A stretch of DNA of 64,000 nt from Bacteroidota bacterium (GTDB lineage: Bacteria > Bacteroidota > Bacteroidia > Flavobacteriales_E > Vicingaceae), in NCBI GenBank assembly GCA_013112545.1, contig JABFGJ010000002.1:329337-393336 (forward strand). Reading direction: 5' to 3'. Within the stretch, counting starts at the first letter, position 1; every line of letters begins with the position of its first letter. The notes beneath the pieces were generated by a model, which was not told where the DNA came from, did not search any database, and saw only the letters and a program-made list of their open reading frames with translations. The translations under genes were made by a program, and so were the position numbers. Below, piece by piece: positions 26,471-35,338 of this stretch.

Positions 26471-27771
26471 ATAATTTTTTGGATATACGGAATCCGTTTA
26501 AAGTCAACAAAAGTAAGTACAGAGATAAGGTAAAATGGTAGGATTGGAATTTTATATCGAACAATAGCACCCAAAACTGGAGTAGTTAAACCAATGACTA
26601 TTCCGAGGATAAAAACAAAAGTAAGGCTAAACAAAACCAAGGTAAGTGCTTTGGGATTGGGTTTTCGAAAGTAGAAAATCGGCAACAGTAAAATTCCCAA
26701 TAGAATGACGTTTTCTAATGAAGAAATGAATGTGAAAACGCCTGAAACCTCCCAAATTCCAGGTCGAAAAAGGGTAGTAAAAAAAGCATTTGGCAAATCC
26801 ATTAGCATGGCTTTATAGGTGTGATAGGTACTTGTATCGACTAGGCTTCTAGCATTTGAATCTATCGCCAATTGTATAAAATCATTTCTTTTTTGGCTGA
26901 TAATTTCAAATACTTTTTGATGATAATTACTTAAAAACAAGATTGCAATTCCGATGTTTAAAATTAAAAATGCAAGAATTTTGTTTTTCCAATTGAATAG
27001 GAAGTTTAATCTAAGAAATAATAAACCAGGGATTAAACCTACGAGTATGTAGGTTTTGATGTGAAACAATAAAAAAGCAAAAACGACAAAAGCAAATAAG
27101 TGGGTTATTTTGAATTGCTGCATTAAGTTTTGGAAAAACAATAAAAAGAAACCCAGACAAAAGAACAGCCAAGCTTCTTTTAATACCCCTGAATTCCAGA
27201 AGATAATTGAGGGGATTAAAAATAAAATAGCAAAAAGTACTTTGGGAGAAATAGCGCTAAATTGCTTGATAAATTTAAAAAGTGCTACTGACCCTAGAAA
27301 AGATAAAAACGAAAAAATTAGGGTGTGTATATGAAACAAACCATTGGAAAAGAGTAAAATAAACAGGTTTAGCCGAATGATGACTGGGTTGTCATTAAAG
27401 GGTTCGGAAACATTTCTATACCAATGTTGAGTTTGATCCAAAACGGCATGATAATTTTCATCTTGAAAAACAAATCCACTTAAGAACTGAAATCTCAATA
27501 GCCAATTCTCTTTAGTTAAATCAAATATGATAATAGCATCATCGTAGTATTTATAGATATCTGCTGCAGTCCTATCGGTGTAATAATAGGTGTATATAAA
27601 CCATAAACCAATGCCCATTAAAAACTTAATGGAAAAGCCAAAAACAAGCCACTTTGAATTTAAGCTTTCGAGCTGTAGAAAGCGCCATTTGTATATCAAA
27701 GCAATGAAAAAGGCGAAGAGAATTGCAAATATAAAATATGATAAAACCATCTGCAGCCAAAAGTACATCAT
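26467..27771 (-). CDS. polytopic membrane protein, glycosyltransferase-like
   Basis: A ~434-aa protein with about ten predicted membrane helices (hydrophobic blocks from the N-terminus to the C-terminus). The motif-like segment DAAIIFDLTKENWLLRFQFLS follows TYYYTDRTAADIYKYYDD, which recalls lipid-linked-sugar mannosyl or oligosaccharyl transferase-like proteins; no family is certain. The start is put at the ATG at 27771 (MMYFWLQMVLSY); the frame extends to 27846, but the extra residues are less hydrophobic. Translationally coupled to the downstream amidohydrolase. Confidence 0.6.
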   Translation of the reverse strand: MMYFWLQMVLSYFIFAILFAFFIALIYKWRFLQLESLNSKWLVFGFSIKFLMGIGLWFIYTYYYTDRTAADIYKYYDDAIIIFDLTKENWLLRFQFLSGFVFQDENYHAVLDQTQHWYRNVSEPFNDNPVIIRLNLFILLFSNGLFHIHTLIFSFLSFLGSVALFKFIKQFSAISPKVLFAILFLIPSIIFWNSGVLKEAWLFFCLGFFLLFFQNLMQQFKITHLFAFVVFAFLLFHIKTYILVGLIPGLLFLRLNFLFNWKNKILAFLILNIGIAILFLSNYHQKVFEIISQKRNDFIQLAIDSNARSLVDTSTYHTYKAMLMDLPNAFFTTLFRPGIWEVSGVFTFISSLENVILLGILLLPIFYFRKPNPKALTLVLFSLTFVFILGIVIGLTTPVLGAIVRYKIPILPFYLISVLTFVDFKRIPYIQKII

Positions 27772-27830
27772 TCGTGTAAAACTCTTGTGATAAATTGCTA
27801 AATTGAGGAAAGAAAACAGTTGAAAAGTTT

Positions 27831-27838
27831 TACTTTTG
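27831..27838 (+). promoter_or_regulatory. TAnnTTTG -7 element of purL
   Basis: TACTTTTG, 29 bases before the purL ATG. Confidence 0.5.
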
Positions 27839-27867
27839 CAACACATTAATTTAGCCCCTTATCGAGC

Positions 27868-30108
27868 ATGGAAAAAATCCAAAAATCTGAAGAAGTTACT
27901 GTTGAAACAGCTAAAGAATTAGGCTTATTGGCCGAAGAGTTTGAGAAGATAAAAGAAATTTTAGGCCGCACTCCCAATTTTACGGAATTAAGTATCTATT
28001 CTGTGATGTGGTCGGAGCATTGCTCGTATAAAAACTCGATTAAATGGCTAAAAACCTTACCCAAAGAAGGACCACACATGTTGGCTGAAGCTGGAGAAGA
28101 GAATGCTGGGTTAGTTGATATTGGTGACGGCTTAGCTTGCTGTTTTAAAATTGAATCGCACAACCATCCATCAGCACTAGAGCCTTATCAAGGTGCTGCA
28201 ACTGGAGTTGGTGGAATTAACAGAGATATTTTTACCATGGGAGCAAGACCTATAGCTCAGTTAAATTCATTGCGCTTTGGTGATATAAGTTTAGATCGAA
28301 CAAAGTGGTTGGTTAAAGGGGTTGTAAAAGGGATTGGTAATTATGGGAACTCTTTTGGGATTCCTGTAGTTGGAGGAGAGGTTTTCTTCGATGAATGTTA
28401 CAACACAAATCCTTTGGTAAATGCGATGTCAGCTGGAATTATGGATTCTGGAAAAATGATTTCAGCAACTTCTTATGGTGTTGGAAATCCAGTGTTTATA
28501 GTAGGCTCATCTACAGGTAAAGATGGAATACACGGTGCCGCATTTGCATCGAAAGACATAAGTGAAGATTCTATGGAAGATTTACCAGCTGTACAAGTTG
28601 GAGATCCTTTTCAAGAGAAATTATTATTAGAAGCTTCTTTAGAGTTGGCTGAAACAGATGCCATCATTGGAATGCAAGATATGGGTGCTGCTGGCATTAC
28701 CTGTTCTACTTCTGAAATGTCAGGAAAAGAAGGTTTTGGGATGATTATCAATTTAGATGAAGTTCCTACCAGACAAGAAGGAATGCTGCCTTTTGAGATT
28801 TTATTATCAGAGTCTCAAGAAAGAATGTTGGTTGTAGTAAAAAAAGGAAGAGAAGCTGAGGTTGAGGCCATTTTTGATAAATGGGATTTGAATTGCAAGC
28901 AAATTGGAGAAGTTACCGAAGGGGGAAGACTGGAATACTTTATGGGTGGCGAAAAAGTGGCCGATGTTCCTGCTGAGTCTTTGATACTTGGAGGTGGAGC
29001 ACCGGTTTACGAAAGAGAATACAAAGAGCCAGCTTATTATGCAGATAATAAAAAGTTTAAGATCGATCAAATTAAAGAACCTACTGATTTAAAAGCAGTG
29101 GCAAAGTTTTTAATTAATCATCCAAATATTGCATCTAAAAAATGGATTATCGAACAATACGATACCATGGTTGGTACTGTAAACATGAGCACTAACAAAC
29201 CAACTGATGCAGGTGTTGTTAATCTGAAAGGTTTGAATAAAGCATTGGCTTTTACAGTAGATTGTAATGCGAGATATGTACACGCAGACCCTGAAGTTGG
29301 ATGCGCCATTGCTGTTGCTGAAGCAGCTCGAAATATCGTTTGCTCAGGTGGAGAACCTTCGGCAATTACGAATTGTCTGAATTTTGGAAACCCATACAAC
29401 CCGGAAGTTTATTGGCAGTTTGTTGGAGCAATAAAAGGAATGAGCACAGCTTGTAGAAAGTTTGAAACTCCCGTCACTGGTGGAAATGTTAGTTTCTACA
29501 ACCAGAGTATGCAAGAAGGTGTTGATGTACCTGTTTTCCCTACTCCTACTATTGGTATGATGGGAATCGTTCAAGATAAAAAGAACATTACTTCTTTAGC
29601 ATTCCAAAACGAAGGAGATGCGATTTACATGATTGGTGCAGCACAAAATGACATTAACTCTTCTGAATATTTATATGCTTATCACAAGGTGAAGCAGTCG
29701 CCAGTGCCACATTTTAATTTAGAAGAAGAATTTGCCTTGCAAACAACCATTAAAAGTTTAATAAAAGAAGACTTAATCGAATCGGCACATGATTGCGCCG
29801 ATGGAGGTTTGTTTATTACTTTGTTTGAAGCGGGAATGGCCAATGGATTTGGTTTTGAAATTGATACGGATTCTGATTTTAGAAAAGATGCCTATTTATT
29901 TGGTGAAGCACAAAGTAGAGTAGTGGTAAGCGTTTCGGCTGAGCAGCAAGAAGCTTTTGTAGAAGCCATGACAGCATCTAATGTTCCTTTTACGATGCTT
30001 GGAGAAGTGAAAGGCAAAAACATGATTATAGATGGCGAAGATTTTGGAACTATTTTGGAATCTAAAGCCCAATTTGATTCTGCTTTAGAGAATTATTTGA
30101 TGAAATAA
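27868..30108 (+). CDS. purL: phosphoribosylformylglycinamidine synthase subunit PurL
   Basis: 746-aa FGAM synthase subunit II of de novo purine synthesis, the small PurL type that works with PurQ and PurS. Seen: the histidine motif SEHCSYKNS (~52-60), the ATP/FGAR-binding segment ESHNHPSALEPYQGAATGVGG, and the second half with GGNVSFYNQS and DCADGGLF. Length is right for the PurQ-dependent form. Transcribed alone; a terminator follows 16 bases later. Normal start codon ATG. Confidence 0.97.
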   Translation: MEKIQKSEEVTVETAKELGLLAEEFEKIKEILGRTPNFTELSIYSVMWSEHCSYKNSIKWLKTLPKEGPHMLAEAGEENAGLVDIGDGLACCFKIESHNHPSALEPYQGAATGVGGINRDIFTMGARPIAQLNSLRFGDISLDRTKWLVKGVVKGIGNYGNSFGIPVVGGEVFFDECYNTNPLVNAMSAGIMDSGKMISATSYGVGNPVFIVGSSTGKDGIHGAAFASKDISEDSMEDLPAVQVGDPFQEKLLLEASLELAETDAIIGMQDMGAAGITCSTSEMSGKEGFGMIINLDEVPTRQEGMLPFEILLSESQERMLVVVKKGREAEVEAIFDKWDLNCKQIGEVTEGGRLEYFMGGEKVADVPAESLILGGGAPVYEREYKEPAYYADNKKFKIDQIKEPTDLKAVAKFLINHPNIASKKWIIEQYDTMVGTVNMSTNKPTDAGVVNLKGLNKALAFTVDCNARYVHADPEVGCAIAVAEAARNIVCSGGEPSAITNCLNFGNPYNPEVYWQFVGAIKGMSTACRKFETPVTGGNVSFYNQSMQEGVDVPVFPTPTIGMMGIVQDKKNITSLAFQNEGDAIYMIGAAQNDINSSEYLYAYHKVKQSPVPHFNLEEEFALQTTIKSLIKEDLIESAHDCADGGLFITLFEAGMANGFGFEIDTDSDFRKDAYLFGEAQSRVVVSVSAEQQEAFVEAMTASNVPFTMLGEVKGKNMIIDGEDFGTILESKAQFDSALENYLMK

Positions 30109-30123
30109 GAGCGTTTGAATTAG

Positions 30124-30158
30124 AAAAAAAACCGCTAGTTTTTGCTAGCGGTTTTTTT
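30124..30158 (+). terminator. rho-independent terminator of purL
   Basis: Stem CCGCTAG / CTAGCGG (30132-30138, 30145-30151), six-base loop, preceded by A8 and followed by T7. Confidence 0.9.
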
Positions 30159-30170
30159 GTTTGCAATAAT

Positions 30171-30199
30171 CCCTCAGAGCGTTTTAAACGCACTGAGGG
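30171..30199. repeat. long imperfect hairpin between convergent genes
   Basis: CCCTCAG ... CTGAGGG outer arms and GCGTTT/AAACGC inner arms, one A-A mismatch, about 12-13 pairs. No T tract on the plus side. It may be a second, minus-strand terminator or a REP-like unit; the GC-rich arms stand out from the local base composition. Confidence 0.5.
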
Positions 30200-30226
30200 T
30201 TAGATATCATATAATGATTATACAAA

Positions 30227-32512
30227 TCAATCAACAATAATTTTCGCTGAACTACTTCCAATACGAACAAAATAGATTCCAGAATTCCATTTCGTGGAAT
30301 TGACCGTCAAGTGCTTGTTTATTTTACTTTGAAAAACCAATTGACCTGTGTTGTTATAAATTGATACTACATTGTTGTTTGTTGATGATTTAGAAAGCTC
30401 AATAGTAAATGATTCATTAGCAGGATTTGGATAAAGTCCAAATTGAATGGATTGATTATGAATGGTTTCGATGCCTGTATTTATAATATTCTTAGAAGCG
30501 AAAGTTGGATACATCCTTTGGAAGTTTCCAGTTCCATTTGGGTAACGCCCTAAAGATGAATCTGTCACTTGTGTAGTAAAATTGACAGAGTCAATTATTG
30601 TCATGGCCGAATTCGTTAAATAAATTGATTCTCCACTTGCAGACAATTTAAAGTTTGCATGAAAACCAGTTTGAGTTGTATCTCCATCAGCCCAAACTAC
30701 AATAAAACTATCAGCCATTAAATTTGTGCCAATTGGAAAGGTAAAGGCTTTTAGATTATTAATGTCATCAGATAATGAATAGTTATCTAAACTAACAGTA
30801 GTATTTCCTTTATTAAATAATTCTATCCAATCATCAAATTCACCATTTTGATCCGCTACTGTTGATGAATTTGAAGCTAAAAACTCATTAATTACTATGT
30901 CACCAGTTACTATACTGTGTATCACATTAGCAGAATTAAAAGTTGGATTCATGGTTTGAAAACTTCCAGTTCCATTTGGATATCTGCCATATGAAGTATC
31001 TGTTGATTGACTCGTAAAGCTAATTGAATCAAGAATAGTTAACGAGGAGTCTGTAAGGTAAATGGTTTCTCCACTAGCAGAGAGTTTAAAGTTTGCGTGA
31101 AATCCTGCTTGACTAACATCTTTATCTGCCCATATTACAATGTAATCGTTTGCATTTAAAACTGTTCCAGCAGGAAAGGAAAATAAATTAAAATTTGATT
31201 TATCATCAGATAACCGGAAGCCATCTAAAGAAATGGGAGTAGTTCCATAATTATAGAGTTCAATCCAATCATCAAACTCACCGTCTTGGTCAGCTTGTGT
31301 TGAGCCATTAGAAGCTAAAAATTCATTGATGGCAATATCATAGCTTACTAAACCCGTTAATGAATTTCTTGCACCAATGGTATGAGGCATATCAACGAAA
31401 TTACCTGTTCCGTTTGGTAATCTGCCAAAAGAGGTATCTGTAATTTGACTGCCATAAGTGATAGAATCAATTATGACTAAATTGGAATCTGTCAACAAGA
31501 TTGTTTCACCACCAGCAGATAATTTAAAATTAGCATGGAAACCAGCTTGTGTCAGATTTTTATCCGCCCAAACTACTAGGTATTCGTTGGGGTTAATTGT
31601 TGTACCTAAAGGAAATGAAAACAGACTAAAGTCAGATGCATCATCTGTCAATCTGTAATTGCTTAGATTAACGGCTGAAGTTCCATTATTGTAAATTTCT
31701 ATCCAATCATCATATTCCCCATTTTGATCTGTGACTGCAGTATTATTTGAAGCCATAAACTCATTGATGACAATATTCCCTAAAGCTTTAGTACGAGAAA
31801 ATACTGTGTAGAACTCATGCTCTGCATTAGTGGGTGAGAATTTTCCAATGTTACTATTTTCAGCATAAATATAATATTCCAAAAAACCGCCATCAATCTT
31901 AACTTCAGCCCCGTAAACATTATCGTTTGCAGCCCCGTCTTGATGTAATCCATCATCAAACATCGTTACTTTTTCAAAAGAAATTCCACCTAATTTTGTT
32001 CTGAATCTTAACAAAACGGTTGTTTCGTTTGTAATTGTTGCATTAATGATAAGGGTATCTCCAACTGTAGGCATAGAATCAGAAACGGTTACATTGGATA
32101 TAATTGGTTCAGCAGCAGTGAAGTCACTTTGACTCATTAAATAAGAATACCTTCCGTTCATTAAATTAGTGATTCCAGGCTTTGTTCTTGGAGGTCCTCC
32201 AGGTCCGCCGCCACCAGTTGATACATCATTTGTTAAGTTAGAAGTAAAGTTTGCGTAGGTATAAAATTTATTCTGATCTGCTTGAACATGAGATGCGATG
32301 GTTGTTTGCATGGCTTGAGCTTGGGTGTAATAAGGGCCGTTGTTGGTGAAATTGTCTTGCAACATGGTTTTTACATGAGCCAAATACATTTTTTTGTAAG
32401 TTGGAACAGCAAGTAATTTACTTATCAATGGATACGCTGCATCATTCTGATGTAACAAATGTGTTAGTTGTTGAGCAGCGGTTGTATTATTTAAATTTCC
32501 TGAGCCAGTCAT
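30227..32512 (-). CDS. C-terminal part of a CotH-kinase / lamin-tail / T9SS protein (split by an internal stop)
   Basis: A 761-aa frame that is the second half of one gene with 32585-33382. Its first ~130 residues are the C-lobe of the CotH protein kinase fold. A beta-sandwich region follows (~165-245), then three lamin-tail domains of about 147 residues each (INEFMASNNT, INEFLASNGS, INEFLASNSS openers; D-DWIE-YN in each), and a T9SS type A tail (GLYPNPANESF, WNSGIYFVRI). Without the first half there is no signal peptide. The ATG at 32512 is in phase with the upstream frame and simply the first ATG after the stop. Confidence 0.85.
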   Translation of the reverse strand: MTGSGNLNNTTAAQQLTHLLHQNDAAYPLISKLLAVPTYKKMYLAHVKTMLQDNFTNNGPYYTQAQAMQTTIASHVQADQNKFYTYANFTSNLTNDVSTGGGGPGGPPRTKPGITNLMNGRYSYLMSQSDFTAAEPIISNVTVSDSMPTVGDTLIINATITNETTVLLRFRTKLGGISFEKVTMFDDGLHQDGAANDNVYGAEVKIDGGFLEYYIYAENSNIGKFSPTNAEHEFYTVFSRTKALGNIVINEFMASNNTAVTDQNGEYDDWIEIYNNGTSAVNLSNYRLTDDASDFSLFSFPLGTTINPNEYLVVWADKNLTQAGFHANFKLSAGGETILLTDSNLVIIDSITYGSQITDTSFGRLPNGTGNFVDMPHTIGARNSLTGLVSYDIAINEFLASNGSTQADQDGEFDDWIELYNYGTTPISLDGFRLSDDKSNFNLFSFPAGTVLNANDYIVIWADKDVSQAGFHANFKLSASGETIYLTDSSLTILDSISFTSQSTDTSYGRYPNGTGSFQTMNPTFNSANVIHSIVTGDIVINEFLASNSSTVADQNGEFDDWIELFNKGNTTVSLDNYSLSDDINNLKAFTFPIGTNLMADSFIVVWADGDTTQTGFHANFKLSASGESIYLTNSAMTIIDSVNFTTQVTDSSLGRYPNGTGNFQRMYPTFASKNIINTGIETIHNQSIQFGLYPNPANESFTIELSKSSTNNNVVSIYNNTGQLVFQSKINKHLTVNSTKWNSGIYFVRIGSSSAKIIVD

Positions 32513-32584
32513 AGTGAATGAACCAAAAGATTCATTTAAATCCCATACTATTGGAATAAAACGGCCATCATTTCCTCTGTATAA

Positions 32585-33382
32585 TTAATAATTTTGTGCA
32601 AATTCACCAGAGTAACTATCGAGGTTAACCAACACATTATTGAAAGCTAACATCCAAAGAGCTCTATCAACGTCTAGTATTTTTTCAATAGCTGTTGTGT
32701 GGTTATTTAGGGTGTCACACAAATGAATCAATTCATCCCAGCCAAAATCAGATTTTAATTCATATTTCGCATAATAGTTTGTACTGTCAGTTCCTAAGTA
32801 AACTAAATTAGGATAATCGCTACTGCCTGGTCCTGCACCTGCCGGAGGATTACATTTTATATAAGTGTTGTCTTTAGATCCAAATCGGCTGTTTGCAAAT
32901 TTCTTAGAAACAGATTCTGAATTGCTGTATAGCCCTATTAAAGTTCCATTTACATAAACATTGGCATAATTTGAAAGCGGAGTATCCATGTAATTTCGAA
33001 GTACTTTGTAGCTCAATACTTCTCTAACAAAAGAAGGGTCATTATAAACATTCGATAATTTAATATCAGTATAGTTCTCGTGTTTGTGATCTTTATAGGT
33101 GTCCAATTCAATGTGCCAAGGGTTTTTTACTTGGTTAGCATTATAAGTGCTATTTCCTTTGTATTTTACACCTACACTATCATATACAACTCCATTAATG
33201 GAAACTGATGTTGCCATTATGTAATTTTCTGTTGTTGCCTTTTCGGCATCTAATAAGGCATCCCAATTGTTTTGTGCAAAAGTTATTCTAATATCTTGCA
33301 CTGTCGATTCATCATAAAAGCTTTGTGAGAAAGTGAGTAAGGAGAAAAGGAATGTGATTGCCGTAAAAGCTGTTTTTTTCAT
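32585..33382 (-). CDS. N-terminal part of the same CotH-kinase protein (ends at an internal stop)
   Basis: 265 codons encoding a signal peptide (LFSLLTFSQ) and the N-lobe of a CotH-type kinase domain (DIRITFAQNNWDALL, GVKYKGNSTYN, NLDSYSGEFAQNY). The frame ends at TAA (32585-32587). The next 24 codons read in the same frame as LYRGNDGRFIPIVWDLNESFG and join the following open frame without a shift. TAT to TAA is the simplest change, since family members have Tyr-Tyr here. Together the two parts span 30227-33382. Confidence 0.85.
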   Translation of the reverse strand: MKKTAFTAITFLFSLLTFSQSFYDESTVQDIRITFAQNNWDALLDAEKATTENYIMATSVSINGVVYDSVGVKYKGNSTYNANQVKNPWHIELDTYKDHKHENYTDIKLSNVYNDPSFVREVLSYKVLRNYMDTPLSNYANVYVNGTLIGLYSNSESVSKKFANSRFGSKDNTYIKCNPPAGAGPGSSDYPNLVYLGTDSTNYYAKYELKSDFGWDELIHLCDTLNNHTTAIEKILDVDRALWMLAFNNVLVNLDSYSGEFAQNY

Positions 33383-33445
33383 AATTATAAGATTTATATG
33401 AAATCTTAGACGACAACTTATTTAATTTCTTTTACAAGAATTTAT

Positions 33446-34090
33446 TTAGTTTAATTTCCTTTCATAATATGCTTTCAATTTTAGATATCTCGAAGAATTA
33501 GGAAATATTTTACACATCAATTCGGCATGTGTTTGAGCTTCATTACACGCTTGTTTTTTGAATTTACACATTCTAAAATAGGCCCTTGCTAAATAATAGT
33601 TTGCTGTGGAATCTGTTTGATTGTAACGTAGTGCATTTTTAAAATTTCCGATTGCCAGAAAGTACTTCTTCTGTTCAAATTGAGAAATTCCACGAATCAT
33701 TTTTTCTTCAAAATTTCTTTTGTTTTCCAATTCAATTGATTCATAATTAATTTCTTTGTCGGTTTGGATAAAATATTCTTGAATAAAAGTAAAGTTGTTA
33801 TAACTGTAATTTATTAGCACTAAAAAACAAAGCGTAAATATCCAAGTACTCACTATTCGATAAAAATTAAATCTTTTTCGTTCCTTAATTAATTGAGCTC
33901 TAATTACTTTTAATTGTTCTTTTGTTGGTGTTTTGCCTTTCGAAATTGGAGAGGCAGAATCTTTATAATACTCTCTTAGTTCAGCATAAGACATCTCTTT
34001 TCTAAAAAATTTCCTCCTTCCCCTTAACAACATTTTATTGTTTTTAAGGGTCTGAATCATAGCTAAGACAGAACCACCATAGCCACCCAT
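33446..34090 (-). CDS. membrane-anchored TPR-like protein
   Basis: 214-aa protein with a basic N-terminal ~80 residues, one membrane helix at ~84-101 (IVSTWIFTLCFLVLINYSY), and a C-terminal region that looks like two tetratricopeptide units (MIRGISQFEQKKYFLAIGNF and ANYYLARAYF). Cysteines in MCKFKKQACNEA may be structural. Family not recognised. Directly downstream of the small secreted protein gene: its ATG follows that gene's TAA with no gap. Confidence 0.6.
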   Translation of the reverse strand: MGGYGGSVLAMIQTLKNNKMLLRGRRKFFRKEMSYAELREYYKDSASPISKGKTPTKEQLKVIRAQLIKERKRFNFYRIVSTWIFTLCFLVLINYSYNNFTFIQEYFIQTDKEINYESIELENKRNFEEKMIRGISQFEQKKYFLAIGNFKNALRYNQTDSTANYYLARAYFRMCKFKKQACNEAQTHAELMCKIFPNSSRYLKLKAYYERKLN

Positions 34091-34417
34091 TTATATTGAC
34101 TTATAGTTTAAAATCTCGGGTTTTTTACCACGCACATAAATTAGTTCTATGTTGAGCTTGTCTCCTCTTTTTTTATTGGAAATGGGAATTTCAAACACAG
34201 ATTGATTGATTTCTGATTGTATAATTTCTCCATTTACTTTCACTTCTTTTGTAGCTAAACCTGCAACTCCCTTAGAAGAATGAAATTGATTTCTGAAAAA
34301 AATATTTTTGCCATTGTAGTTTGTTTCTATAAGTAAGGTATCATATTGTGATGATGGCTCTTTAGCGATTGCAAAAAAAGAACAGCAGATGAGTAATACT
34401 AGAAATATTTGTTTCAT
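34091..34417 (-). CDS. small secreted protein, uncharacterised
   Basis: 108-aa protein with a clear signal peptide (residues 1-18, ending FFAIAK) and a small beta-rich domain of ~85 residues. No family is recognised. Co-transcribed with the TPR-like protein downstream (zero-base gap). The pair probably works at the envelope. Confidence 0.6.
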   Translation of the reverse strand: MKQIFLVLLICCSFFAIAKEPSSQYDTLLIETNYNGKNIFFRNQFHSSKGVAGLATKEVKVNGEIIQSEINQSVFEIPISNKKRGDKLNIELIYVRGKKPEILNYKSI

Positions 34418-34641
34418 GATGGTTTGTTTTTTCAGTCTTAAAATTAATGTATTTTAAAAGCAATAGCTAAAAATAGGTTTTCACAGCAAATTCAAATTGT
34501 TCAATTAACTATTTTTTTCATGGCCGATATGTTGTCTCTTTCTTAAAAATTGAGCTACAAATCTATTCAAGCTTAAATTCATGCTCAAAAGAGCTTAAAA
34601 TTATGAATTTTGAGCTGTATTTTTTATATCTTTAATCTCTA

Positions 34642-35337
34642 ATGAATTACGAAAAACGACTAAACATAAAATCTTGGGCTGAGGAAGATCGACCACGAGA
34701 AAAATTGGCAAGTAAAGGTGCTCGAATGCTCAGTGATGCCGAATTAATAGCCATTTTAATTGGCTCTGGAAACAGAGAAGAAACTGCAGTGGAGCTTGCA
34801 AAACGAATACTTGCTTTTGTTAATTACAACTTGAATGAACTTGGCAAGATGGATATCAATGAGCTTAAAAAATTCAAAGGAATTGGTGAAGCGAAGGCAA
34901 TATCAATAGTAGCAGCAATGGAGTTGGGGAGAAGAAGAACAGATTCAGGCTCGGAGATGAAACGAAAAATTACTTCCAGCAATGATGCATTTCTTGAAAT
35001 TTCTCCCGTGTTAAGTGACTTGAATCACGAGGAATTCTGGGTAATAATTATGGATCGAGCAAATCAAGTGATTGAAAAAAGAAACATCAGTAAAGGAGGT
35101 GTAAGTGGAACGGTTGCCGATGCTAGAATGATTTTTAAACCTGCGATTGAACGTTTGGCTTCCTCTATAATTTTATGCCACAATCACCCCTCTGGAAATA
35201 TGAAAGCGAGTAATGCCGATATACAACTCACTAAAAAAATGGTAGAAGCTGGAAAAAGTTTGGATATTTCTGTGTTCGACCATATAATCGTTGGAAATAA
35301 TGTGTACTATAGCCTAGCCGATGAAGGTTTGATGTAA
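34642..35337 (+). CDS. radC: RadC family protein (JAB/MPN+ domain)
   Basis: 231-aa protein of the RadC family. The helix-hairpin-helix part is near residues 60-80 (KKFKGIGEAKAISIVAAMELGRR) and the JAB metal motif is CHNHPSGN with the DIQLT/D further on, a zinc-metalloprotease-like fold. Despite the name, a role in DNA repair is doubtful; RadC proteins are common in genomic islands as well as chromosomal copies. It precedes the polysaccharide deacetylase gene by one base. Confidence 0.9.
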   Translation: MNYEKRLNIKSWAEEDRPREKLASKGARMLSDAELIAILIGSGNREETAVELAKRILAFVNYNLNELGKMDINELKKFKGIGEAKAISIVAAMELGRRRTDSGSEMKRKITSSNDAFLEISPVLSDLNHEEFWVIIMDRANQVIEKRNISKGGVSGTVADARMIFKPAIERLASSIILCHNHPSGNMKASNADIQLTKKMVEAGKSLDISVFDHIIVGNNVYYSLADEGLM

Positions 35338-35338
35338 T

